Shown piece by piece: positions 57,032-64,000 of a stretch of DNA of 64,000 bases. Made by a program: the position numbers and the translations under genes. Source of the stretch: an uncultured Pseudomonadota bacterium (lineage in GTDB: Bacteria; Pseudomonadota; Gammaproteobacteria; Burkholderiales; SG8-39); NCBI GenBank assembly GCA_903834835.1, contig CAILKO010000035.1:248539-312538 (forward strand), read 5' to 3'. Within the stretch, counting starts at the first letter, position 1. Each line of letters starts with the position of its first letter. The notes beneath the pieces are model-generated. The model made no database searches and was not told the DNA's origin. It saw nothing but the letters and a program-made list of their open reading frames with translations.

Positions 57032-57234
57032 GTTGCGCTGCTCCGTGGCGTTACGGGCAGGAAACCGGCGGCGGATTCGTCCTCCGGCCTGAGCGTCTGC
57101 ATGTTCACCAGATCGGCATAACCCGCGGCGAGCGCAAAGTAGGCGAGCACGCCGGGACGATGTTCCGGCGCGATCGGCAGTGCGAGCGCTGCGGCCGCGG
57201 CATCGACATAGGCTTCGATCTCTTCGGGCGTCAT
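57028..57234 (-). CDS. atzG: AtzG-like small subunit of the AtzE complex
   Basis: 68-residue helical protein of the DUF4089/AtzG-like family (MTPEEIEAYVDAAAAALALP, then PGVLAYFALAAGYADLVNM). AtzG is needed for stability and activity of AtzE in known heterotetramers. It sits directly before atzE with a 4-bp overlap, the diagnostic arrangement. It is easily missed because of its size. Confidence 0.9.
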   Translation of the reverse strand: MTPEEIEAYVDAAAAALALPIAPEHRPGVLAYFALAAGYADLVNMQTLRPEDESAAGFLPVTPRSSAT

Positions 57235-57279
57235 TCCGGTCCTCCGGTTGCGCAGGCTGCATGTCGGCGCGGATGCATG

Positions 57280-58098
57280 CTAGCGCCGGACCTCGCGCTG
57301 GAATATTTCCAGGCTGCGTTTCTTGGTATGCACGAATCCGGGCTCGGACAGCGTCGCGACGGTACGCGGGCGCGGGTCCTCATAAGGAATGATCTCCGCG
57401 ATCCTGGTCGGCCGCTTGGTGAGCAGCAGGATGCTGTCGGCCAGATACACCGCCTCCTCGAGATCGTGCGACACGAGCAGCATGGTGGTCCCGGTCTGGA
57501 TGAACACCTCCTGCAGCTTCTCGCGGATGAAAAGCGTCATCTCGTAGTCGAGCGCGGAGAAGGGTTCGTCCAGAAACACCACCTCGGGTCGCGGCGCGAG
57601 TGCGCGCATGATCGAGGCCGTCTGCTGCTGGCCGCCCGAGAGTTCGTAGGGGTAACGCTTCAGATCGAAGCGCACATCGAAGGACGCCACCAGTTCTTCC
57701 ATCCGGCGGTCCACCTCGGCCTTCGACTTCCGCTCGAGGACCAGCGGGTAGGCGATGTTGTCGATGGTGCGCATCCAGGGGAACATCGCCTCGCGGTAGT
57801 TCTGAAACACGTAGCCGATGCGCGTTTCAGCGAGCGACTTGCCGTCGAACAGGATCTCGCCCCCGTCGATCGGGATCAGCCCGGCAATCATGTTGATGAG
57901 GGTCGATTTCCCGCAGCCGTTCGGACCGAACACCGAGACGATCCTGCCCTTGGGAATATCGAGATCGAAGTCCTCGTACAGCGGCCACCCGGCGAAATAC
58001 TTGGTCAGACCGCGGATGGTGATGTGGGTCCCCGGCGGGCCGGGGACGAAAGGGCGGGCGGGTACATCCGCCACCACGGCTGCGTTCTGCGGTCTCAT
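57280..58098 (-). CDS. ABC transporter ATP-binding protein, NitT/TauT type
   Basis: 272-residue ATPase of the nitrate/taurine/urea-like importer group. Walker A is GPNGCGKST, the signature LSGGQQQTASIMRAL, Walker B VVFLDEPFSALDYE, and the switch His lies in LLVSHDLEEAVYLAD. ATG 58098 follows CAGGGAGTG. It energises the permease and binding protein encoded just upstream and lies 45 bp before atzG in operon A. Confidence 0.93.
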   Translation of the reverse strand: MRPQNAAVVADVPARPFVPGPPGTHITIRGLTKYFAGWPLYEDFDLDIPKGRIVSVFGPNGCGKSTLINMIAGLIPIDGGEILFDGKSLAETRIGYVFQNYREAMFPWMRTIDNIAYPLVLERKSKAEVDRRMEELVASFDVRFDLKRYPYELSGGQQQTASIMRALAPRPEVVFLDEPFSALDYEMTLFIREKLQEVFIQTGTTMLLVSHDLEEAVYLADSILLLTKRPTRIAEIIPYEDPRPRTVATLSEPGFVHTKKRSLEIFQREVRR

Positions 58099-58138
58099 GC
58101 GGGGCACTCCCTGTTCCGGTCGCGGGCAGCGCGGGGAC

Positions 58139-58981
58139 TCATCGGCCGCTCCAGTGGACGATGCGCTTCTCGGCAACCAGGAAAAGCACGTTCAGCGCAT
58201 ACCCGAGCGCACCGGCCGACAGGATCGCGGCGTACATGCTTTTCACGTTCAGCACCTGCTGGGCGTCGATGATGCGATGCCCCAGACCGTTGTCCGATCC
58301 GATGAACATCTCGGCCACGATCACGATGACGAGCGCCATCGAGACCGCGGATCGCAGACCGACAAAGGTGGGCTGCAGACTCTCCCAGATCAGCACGTCC
58401 TTGAATATCTGCCAGCGCGAAGCGCCCATCACCCGTGCCGCCATCACGCGTTGCTTGCGCGCGTTGATCACGCCGTAAGCGCTGTTGAAGACCACGATCA
58501 GCAAGGCGCCAAACGCTGCGATCGCCACTTTGTTGACGTTCGATACGCCGAAGATCAGCAGAAACAGCGGAATCAGCGCCGAGGACGGAGTGGAACGAAA
58601 GAAATCGATCAGGAATTCCACGCTGCGGTAGGCGCGCTCGTTGCTGCCGAGCAGCACGCCGATCGGCACGCCGGCCACGGCTGCAATCATGAAAGCCTGC
58701 AGCGTGCGCCACAGCGTGACCGCGAAGTCGCCGAGCAAGGGGCCTCCGGCAAGGCCCGTTACCAGCGTGTACAGGGTTGCGGACGGCGTCGGCAGCAGCA
58801 CCACCTTCACCAGGCCGAAGCGCACGACGAGGTCCCAGATGATGAACAGCAGCACCGGACCCACCGCCGGCAGCATCCGGCCCCAGGGCAGGCGCCGGCG
58901 CGGCACAGACGCCGGCGAGCGCCCCCCCTGTTCCCAGGGACTTGCGCCGGATGGCGACGTTTCCGGGACGGCGTCGTTCAT
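58139..58981 (-). CDS. ABC transporter permease, NitT/TauT type
   Basis: 280-residue inner-membrane permease with about six helices (MLPAVGPVLLFIIWDLVVRF at the start). The EAA-like loop VMAARVMGASRWQIFKDVLI matches the family. It starts 3 bp after the binding-protein stop. The first 40 residues are a charged Pro/Ser-rich cytoplasmic lead. The ligand is presumably a ureido compound. Confidence 0.93.
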   Translation of the reverse strand: MNDAVPETSPSGASPWEQGGRSPASVPRRRLPWGRMLPAVGPVLLFIIWDLVVRFGLVKVVLLPTPSATLYTLVTGLAGGPLLGDFAVTLWRTLQAFMIAAVAGVPIGVLLGSNERAYRSVEFLIDFFRSTPSSALIPLFLLIFGVSNVNKVAIAAFGALLIVVFNSAYGVINARKQRVMAARVMGASRWQIFKDVLIWESLQPTFVGLRSAVSMALVIVIVAEMFIGSDNGLGHRIIDAQQVLNVKSMYAAILSAGALGYALNVLFLVAEKRIVHWSGR

Positions 58982-58984
58982 CGC

Positions 58985-60025
58985 TCAACCCTTGTAGAGC
59001 AGCGGTTCGACCAGCACACGCTTCTCGAAAATGCCCTTCTCGTGAAACAGGTCGTAGAACTTCTGGAAGTGCGCGATATCGCTCGCCTTGAACTGGGTGC
59101 TGAACAGGTAGTCCGACATGGGCACTTCGGCGGTAAGCGCGCCTTCGATCGCGGTATAGCCTTTCAGGAAGGGACGTGCCTCGGCCGGCTTCGTCTTCAC
59201 CAGTTCGACGCCCTTCGCGTAGGCGGCGATGTAGCGCTTCGTCTCCGAGGGGTACTTCTGGATGAAGGCCGAAGTCAGGCTCGCCGCACCGCCATGCCAC
59301 GGTGCAAGCGGATCGCCCAGAATGTATTTCGCGACGACACCGACTTCGAGTGTGCGCGTGGTACCGCTCAGGCGGCCGACGGTTCCGGTCGGCTCGAGCG
59401 TGTAGGCGGCGTCGATCTGGCCGGCCGCAACAGCTGCCACATGCTGGCCGAGCGGCAGCTCGGTGATGCTCAGCGTGCCGGCTCCGGCGCGTTCCAGCAT
59501 CACACGTGCGAGCATCACGTTCTGGATTCCAGGGCCCGAAGCCACGCGTTTGCCCTTGAGATCTGCGAGCGTCTTGACCGGGCTGTCTTTCGCGACAATG
59601 AATTCGTCCAGCACGAATTTCGCGTTGGTTGGATTGGTGCAGATGATCTTGAACAGGCCCGGCTGCGCGATTTCTCCGATCGCGAGCACGGCTGATGCCG
59701 TTCCGTTGGAGCTGCCCTCCGCACGTCCCGAGAGCATCGCTTCCATCACTTGCTGCGCGCTCGCGAACTTGAGCGGCTCAACATCCAGACCGGCCTCCTT
59801 GAAGTAGCCCTTCTCGAGCGCCGCAAAGAATGGCAGGCCGGAGGCCACGGGCCAGAATCCGATGCGTATCTTCGGTCCGGTCTGGGCGCGCAGGATGCCG
59901 GGTGCGGCAAGCAGCGACCCTGCGGCCACGCCTCCGGCAGCGTTCAGCAGTTTCCTGCGCGCGGGATTCGCCGGCGCCGTAGGGTCCGCTTCAGTGGGAG
60001 TTTGCTTGTCCTTGGATGGGCTCAC
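58985..60025 (-). CDS. ABC transporter substrate-binding protein, NitT/TauT type
   Basis: 346-residue periplasmic binding protein (SsuA/THI5-like fold). GTG start with AAGGAGA upstream. The long N-terminus carries a twin-arginine-like ARRKLLNAAGGVAAGSLLAA, so Tat export is possible. KIRIGFWPVASGLPFFAALE and GYFKEAGLDVEPLKF are typical openings of the family. It lies 30 bp after atzF in operon A. Ligand inferred from context. Confidence 0.92.
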   Translation of the reverse strand: MSPSKDKQTPTEADPTAPANPARRKLLNAAGGVAAGSLLAAPGILRAQTGPKIRIGFWPVASGLPFFAALEKGYFKEAGLDVEPLKFASAQQVMEAMLSGRAEGSSNGTASAVLAIGEIAQPGLFKIICTNPTNAKFVLDEFIVAKDSPVKTLADLKGKRVASGPGIQNVMLARVMLERAGAGTLSITELPLGQHVAAVAAGQIDAAYTLEPTGTVGRLSGTTRTLEVGVVAKYILGDPLAPWHGGAASLTSAFIQKYPSETKRYIAAYAKGVELVKTKPAEARPFLKGYTAIEGALTAEVPMSDYLFSTQFKASDIAHFQKFYDLFHEKGIFEKRVLVEPLLYKG

Positions 60026-60055
60026 GTCGATCTCCTTTTGCTGGGTTTCGGAATG

Positions 60056-61909
60056 TCAGGGTCGGGATGCTGCGGTAACGGATGCGGCGACCTGGAGCGC
60101 CGTCAGATAGGCACGCCAGCCGCCATAGCGGCTCACATCGGCCGCGCCCTCGAGCGCATGCGCTTCGCACAGGAAGCCGTGCACCTGTCGCCCGTCGGCA
60201 AGTTCCACGCTTCCGAGACCGAGTGGCGGCGGGATCAGCGCGAGAAAGGATCCCACCTCCCTCAAGGGCATCTCCCAGATTTCGAGCTCGATGGCACTGC
60301 CGCCTTCGCGCGTGCGCACCAGACCGGGCTTCGGCGGCACGGTGCCGGGGAGCGCGTAGAGACGATAGTGCGCGCCTGTGCGCGCGGTCTCGAGCAGACG
60401 CGCGCCGCGTTCGGTGAGCTGATAGTTGAGCGGCATGCCGGACAGATGCGCGCCGACGACGGCGATCGGCATACCCGCCAGAGCTTCCGGTGTGCGCAGC
60501 CTCAGGCCGTGCGGCGGCGGACCGTAGCGGGCGGCGGACGCGCCGAGGGCGAGCCCGGCATGCGCCTGCCAGGCGGCGCCGAGCCGTGCAAGCGCCGCGT
60601 CGTACCCCGCCGGCGCAATGAGCGTAATGCCGAAGGGAAGCTGACCGGGTTCGCGCGCTGCGGGCAGAGCCAGCGCACACCAGCCAAGCAGATTGACGAA
60701 GTTCGTATAGGTTCCCAGGGCGCTGTTGGCCGCGATCGGATCCGCGGCCACATCGGCAAAGCTGGGATGACCGGGCGCACTCGGCACCATGAGAACGTCT
60801 GCTTCGTCCCACACCGCTGCCGCTACGCGCTTGAGCGCGCGCAGCCGGTACTGCGCTTCGAACGCATCGGTCGCGCTGTACTGTTCGGCGGCGGAGATCA
60901 CATGCTTTACCACTGGATCGATCGCCTCGGGCGCAGCCTCGAACCAGGGTCGCACCGCGCTATGGCGCTCGGCGACCCAGGGACCTTCGTAGAGCAGATC
61001 GCCCGTCCGGTAAAGCGGCGTGAAATCCACCGGGTGGATGACCTGCCCCATCGAGCGCGCGAGATCGAGCGCCTGCTTCCAGGCGGAGGCGTAGGCGCCG
61101 CCCGGCGCGAAGCGCGGTTCGCGCGGCACGCCGATGCGCAAGGCGCGCTCGGGCCAGTGCGCCGGCCCGGGATGCCAGTCACTGTAGGCATCGGACGCAT
61201 CCGGTCCTTCGATCGTGGCGAGTACGTGTGCGGCATCGTCGACCGTAAGCGCGAAGACCGACACGCAATCGAGACTGCGACAAGCTGGCAGCACACCGCT
61301 TGTGCCAACACGCCCGCGCGTGGGTTTGAGCCCGACGATCTGATTGAAAGCCGCCGGGATGCGACCCGATCCCGCAGTGTCGGTTCCCAACGCAAAGGGC
61401 ACGAGCCCGGCCGCGACGGCGACCGCCGAGCCTGAGCTGGACCCGCCGCTGACATGGGCCGCACTGAATACGGAGCTCGGCTGCCCGTAGGGTGAACGCG
61501 TGCCGACCAGGCCGGTCGCGAACTGGTCGAGATTGGTCTTGCCGATCCAGATCGCCCCGGCGGCCTCGAGCCGCGACACCACGCCGGCCGAAACGCGCGG
61601 AACCGAAACGAGCTCCCGACACGCGGCCGTCGTCGGCACACCGGCGATGTCGATGTTGTCCTTGACCGCGTAGGGCACGCCGTAGAGCGGCAGCCGTTGC
61701 AGCAGCGCTTCCCGGTCGGTGATGCCGTCGGCGAGCGCGCCGAGCCGCGCGAGCTGGCGCGCGAGGGCGTCGTCACCCGCAAGGTAGATCCAGACGGCAT
61801 CGGGTCCCTCCTCACGCGCCCGGCGCAGGCAGTCCGCGAGCAGCTCCCGGGGATCCGCACCCTCGCGATAGGCCTGCAGCCAGTCCGCAACGGTAAGCGG
61901 CCGCGTCAT
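60056..61909 (-). CDS. atzF: Allophanate hydrolase AtzF
   Basis: 617-residue amidase-signature enzyme converting allophanate to ammonia and CO2, the last step of urea, biuret and triazine nitrogen release. The triad is Lys83 (AVKDNIDIAGVPTT), Ser157 (SGGSSSGS) and Ser181 (TDTAGSGRIPA). The C-terminal 170 residues form the second allophanate-hydrolase domain (MPIAVVGAHLSGMPLNYQLT, then YRLYALPG). Start ATG 61909 gives the AtzF-type length; upstream sequence is regulatory. It is the first gene of operon A and serves products of both operons. Confidence 0.94.
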   Translation of the reverse strand: MTRPLTVADWLQAYREGADPRELLADCLRRAREEGPDAVWIYLAGDDALARQLARLGALADGITDREALLQRLPLYGVPYAVKDNIDIAGVPTTAACRELVSVPRVSAGVVSRLEAAGAIWIGKTNLDQFATGLVGTRSPYGQPSSVFSAAHVSGGSSSGSAVAVAAGLVPFALGTDTAGSGRIPAAFNQIVGLKPTRGRVGTSGVLPACRSLDCVSVFALTVDDAAHVLATIEGPDASDAYSDWHPGPAHWPERALRIGVPREPRFAPGGAYASAWKQALDLARSMGQVIHPVDFTPLYRTGDLLYEGPWVAERHSAVRPWFEAAPEAIDPVVKHVISAAEQYSATDAFEAQYRLRALKRVAAAVWDEADVLMVPSAPGHPSFADVAADPIAANSALGTYTNFVNLLGWCALALPAAREPGQLPFGITLIAPAGYDAALARLGAAWQAHAGLALGASAARYGPPPHGLRLRTPEALAGMPIAVVGAHLSGMPLNYQLTERGARLLETARTGAHYRLYALPGTVPPKPGLVRTREGGSAIELEIWEMPLREVGSFLALIPPPLGLGSVELADGRQVHGFLCEAHALEGAADVSRYGGWRAYLTALQVAASVTAASRP

Positions 61910-61960
61910 CGGGCTCGTGCTCCGGATTTGTCGGAATCGCAGGTCTTCACGCTTCGCACC

Positions 61961-61986
61961 ATCTAGTATCCTAGTTGGTAGACAAG
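61961..61986 (-). promoter_or_regulatory. Tandem GntR-type operator, operon A
   Basis: Minus strand: TTGTCTACCA then AC then TAGGATACTA; the first is a full TNGTNTACNA match, the second has one mismatch. It overlaps the -12 box and runs through the predicted start site of the atzF promoter, a classic repressor position. It matches the operon B site at 19 of 26 bases. Confidence 0.65.
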
Positions 61987-62000
61987 CAGGACACGTGCCA
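61986..62000 (-). promoter_or_regulatory. Sigma-54-type promoter (-24/-12) for operon A
   Basis: Minus-strand TGGCACGTGTCCTGC, matching TGGCACG-N4-TTGC at all but one position with exact spacing. Predicted start is about 65 nt before the atzF ATG. A perfect NtrC half-site TGCACC (62088-62093) lies about 90 bp upstream. The 292-bp gap from atzF to the next gene is otherwise featureless. Confidence 0.75.
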
Positions 62001-62201
62001 GCCGGCAAGCCCGGCACGCAAGCCCATGATTCGGAAAGACGCGCGGGCCGTTGCGGGATCCGGAGGCCGGCGCGGGACAGGACAGCATGCACCGTCGCGG
62101 CCCGTCGCGTGCCAGGCTGGTGCGCGCGCCAGCCAGCCACGAGCAATCCGGGCCCAAAGCTGTTACAAGTTCATCGACCCATCGAACGGAGCCGGATCGC
62201 C

Positions 62202-62465
62202 ATGAACCCCGAGAAAATCAGCGTGCGCACCGAAACCGGCCAGAACCTGGAAGTCGTGGTGCTGACGAAAACCGCGAACGGCATTCAGGTCGTCATCGGC
62301 GAGGGCGTGCACAACATGAAATGCGACCTCGCCCCGACCCGTAACGGCATGGCCTACGTCGGCAGCATCCGCGGTCGTGAAGTCGTCTACGAGCGCAGCC
62401 GCGCGCAGGTGCAGGCGGACCTGGATCGCGCGAATCCGGCGTTGCGGCTGCCGCGCGGACGATGA
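62202..62465 (+). CDS. Small hypothetical protein
   Basis: 87-residue protein, no signal peptide or membrane segment. It is rich in beta-forming stretches (ISVRTETGQNLEVVVLTKT, IQVVIGEGVHNMKCDL, then GMAYVGSIRGREVVYERS), suggesting a small barrel. The frame is open upstream from 61917, but ATG 62202 gives the compact domain and matches the regulatory content of the upstream region. It is divergent from atzF. I do not recognise a function; its sequence looks constrained. Palindrome copy 4 lies 22 bp after its stop. Confidence 0.7.
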   Translation: MNPEKISVRTETGQNLEVVVLTKTANGIQVVIGEGVHNMKCDLAPTRNGMAYVGSIRGREVVYERSRAQVQADLDRANPALRLPRGR

Positions 62466-62486
62466 GCGCGTGGTGATGAACAATCA

Positions 62487-62514
62487 TAGATAGTAACATT
62501 TACGTTACTATCTA
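62487..62514. repeat. Dispersed intergenic palindrome, copy 4
   Basis: Perfect 11-bp arms TAGATAGTAAC and GTTACTATCTA around ATTTAC. Its reverse complement is identical over 28 bp to copy 2 at 31.5 kb. It lies between two convergent genes, and its right arm contains the stop codon of the DUF423 gene. Confidence 0.85.
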
Positions 62515-62928
62515 ATCCATCGAAGGCCGATTTTCCTCCCCGCGGCCTGCCCGCACCACTCCCATCGCAAGGGCGACCCACCCCCCGATGAAGGCGATGC
62601 CGCCGAGCGGCGTGACCATGCCTGTGGCGCGCGGCGCCCCGAGGGCGAGCGCGTAGAGGCTGCCGGAGAACAGCACGATGCCCGTAGCGAGCAGCCAGCC
62701 GGCCGTGGCGAGCCAGCCGCCCGGTGCGGCCGTTTGCCGGCAGACGAGACCGACCGCGAGCAGGCCGAGCGCATGCCAGAAGTGATACTGCACGCCGGTC
62801 TGATAGAGGGCGATGGCCTCCGGTGCAAGGCGCTCGCGCAGGCCGTGCGCGCCGAAGGCGCCGATCGCCACGGCCAGGGCGGCGAACGCGGCGCCGAGGA
62901 TGAGAAAGGTCTTTGCCCGACCGATCAC
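62512..62928 (-). CDS. DUF423-family small membrane protein
   Basis: 138-residue inner-membrane protein of the DUF423 (YgdD-like) family with four hydrophobic helices. FLILGAAFAALAVAIGAFGA followed by HGLRERLAPEAIALYQTGVQ and YHFWHALGLLAVG are diagnostic. The GTG start overlaps the metH stop by 4 bp, so it is translated with metH. Function unknown. Its last codon and stop lie in palindrome copy 4. Confidence 0.92.
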   Translation of the reverse strand: MIGRAKTFLILGAAFAALAVAIGAFGAHGLRERLAPEAIALYQTGVQYHFWHALGLLAVGLVCRQTAAPGGWLATAGWLLATGIVLFSGSLYALALGAPRATGMVTPLGGIAFIGGWVALAMGVVRAGRGEENRPSMD

Positions 62929-64000
62929 CGGCGCGCCGGATCCCAGGCGAGGTAGGGCGCGAGCCAGCGCTCGGCCTCGTCCTTCGACATCCCCTTGCGC
63001 TTCGCGTAGTCGGCGACCTGATCTTCGCCCAGTTTGCCGACTGCGAAATAGGCCGACTCGGGATGCGAGAAGTAGAACCCCGAGACGGAGGACGCGGGCA
63101 GCATGGCGTAGGACTCGGTGAGCGTCATCCCGGTGTTCTTCTCTGCCTCGAGCAGCGCGAAGAGCGCGCCCTTCTCGGTGTGATCCGGGCAGGCCGGATA
63201 GCCGGGCGCCGGACGGATGCCGCGGTACTTCTCCGCGACGAGATCGTCGTTGTCGAGTTTCTCGTCCGCCGCGTAGCCCCAGAACTCGCGTCGCACGCGC
63301 GCATGCAGATGTTCGGCAAAGGCCTCGGCCAGACGGTCAGCCAGCACCTTCAGCATGATCGCGTTGTAGTCGTCGTGCTTCGCCTCGAACTCCGCGACCT
63401 TCTCATCGATCCGCCCGCCTGCCGTGACCGCGAAGGCTCCGATCCAGTCTTCGACACCGCTTTCTCGCGGCGCGATGAAGTCCGCGAGGCACAGGTTGGC
63501 GCGTCCGGTCGGCTTGTGGTTCTGCTGGCGCAGGTTGTGCCAGGTCATCAGCGGCGTCTTCCCGCCCTGCGGATCGTAGATGTCGATGTCGTCGCTGTTC
63601 ACGCTGAGCGCCGGGAAGATGCCGCACACGCCGTTCGCGACCAGCCATTTTTCGCGGACGATGCGATCGAGCATGGCGCGGCCCTCTGCAAACACTTTCC
63701 GCGCTGCATCGCCGACCACGGGATCCTTGAGAATCCCGGGATAGGAACCCGAGAGCTCCCAGGCCTGAAAGAACGGGCCCCAGTCGATAAAGGAAACCAG
63801 TTCCTCGAGCGGATAGTCGCGCAGCACGATGAGACCGGTCCGCTTCGGACGTGGCGGCGTGTAACGCGCCCAGTCGGTGGCCTGGCCAAGCTTTCTCGCC
63901 TCGGCGATCGGGTGCAGCGGACCCGGGCCCTGCTTCTGCGCATGCTGGGCGCGCAGCTTCGCATAGTCGGCCGCAACCTCCGCCGCATAGGCGGCGCGCG
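62925..64000 (-). CDS. metH: Cobalamin-dependent methionine synthase, C-terminal part
   Basis: About 358 residues of MetH are visible; the N-terminal homocysteine, folate and cobalamin domains lie beyond the right edge. The visible part is the SAM-binding activation domain that reductively remethylates inactive cobalamin: RDYPLEELVSFIDWGPFFQA, FPALSVNSDDIDIY, DDYNAIMLKVLADRLAEAFA, and the hallmark RGIRPAPGYPACPDHTEK. The frame is open to the window end. Co-transcribed with the DUF423 gene. Confidence 0.95.
   Translation of the reverse strand, partial: RAAYAAEVAADYAKLRAQHAQKQGPGPLHPIAEARKLGQATDWARYTPPRPKRTGLIVLRDYPLEELVSFIDWGPFFQAWELSGSYPGILKDPVVGDAARKVFAEGRAMLDRIVREKWLVANGVCGIFPALSVNSDDIDIYDPQGGKTPLMTWHNLRQQNHKPTGRANLCLADFIAPRESGVEDWIGAFAVTAGGRIDEKVAEFEAKHDDYNAIMLKVLADRLAEAFAEHLHARVRREFWGYAADEKLDNDDLVAEKYRGIRPAPGYPACPDHTEKGALFALLEAEKNTGMTLTESYAMLPASSVSGFYFSHPESAYFAVGKLGEDQVADYAKRKGMSKDEAERWLAPYLAWDPARR

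Overview
The window is GC-rich chromosomal DNA from a betaproteobacterium, most likely Burkholderiales. Two things suggest this: the housekeeping order leuS-lptE-holA-proA-nadD-rsfS-rlmH-maf-rng, and a large expansion of Bug-type (tripartite tricarboxylate transporter, TTT) periplasmic binding proteins. There are nine Bug proteins here and no TctA/TctB membrane partner in view. No tRNA, rRNA, CRISPR array, insertion sequence or prophage was seen. No gene-free stretch exceeds 300 bp; the longest (292 bp, upstream of atzF) is regulatory.

Layout. (1) 0-9.5 kb, mostly + strand: Bug proteins alternate with two pairs of thiolase-fold protein plus DUF35 (zinc-ribbon/OB-fold) protein, a class II aldolase, and a tandem Bug duplication with duplicated terminators. 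(2) 9.5-19.7 kb: a Rieske oxygenase, an orphan molybdenum hydroxylase large subunit, a cupin, more Bug proteins and uvrD. (3) 19.8-33.3 kb: a FecR/SPOR protein, the housekeeping block leuS to rng, ybiB, DUF488, another Bug and DUF2889. (4) 33.3-40.2 kb, - strand: the assimilatory nitrate/nitrite operon nirB, nirD-flavoprotein fusion, nasA, behind a sigma-54-type promoter. (5) 40.4-46.9 kb, - strand: an acyl-CoA ligase, an amidohydrolase, an AhpD-like protein, a GAF-GAF-PAS adenylyl cyclase and a 36-residue-repeat coiled-coil protein. (6) 47.0-62.0 kb, - strand: two long operons for uptake and breakdown of ureido compounds. (7) 62.2-64 kb: a small conserved-looking protein, a DUF423 membrane protein and the C-terminal part of MetH.

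The most coherent system is region 6. Operon A (atzF, NitT/TauT-type ABC transporter, atzG, atzE, atzH, gntR) and operon B (Tsx-like outer-membrane protein, BMP-family ABC transporter, biuH, second isochorismatase-fold hydrolase) together encode a plausible route from triuret through carboxybiuret or biuret and allophanate to ammonia and CO2. No cyanuric acid hydrolase (AtzD) is present. Both operons have a near-consensus sigma-54 -24/-12 element and a matching 26-bp site made of two GntR-like operators. The nitrate/nitrite operon also has a -24/-12 element, so the three nitrogen operons look like one nitrogen-limitation regulon, with GntR adding substrate control to the two ureido operons.

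A separate signal is an AT-rich palindrome (core GTAAC-N6-GTTAC) found four times, only between genes, at about 5.2, 31.5, 47.0 and 62.5 kb. Its function is unknown. Functional names rest on motif reading and gene context, not on database searches.
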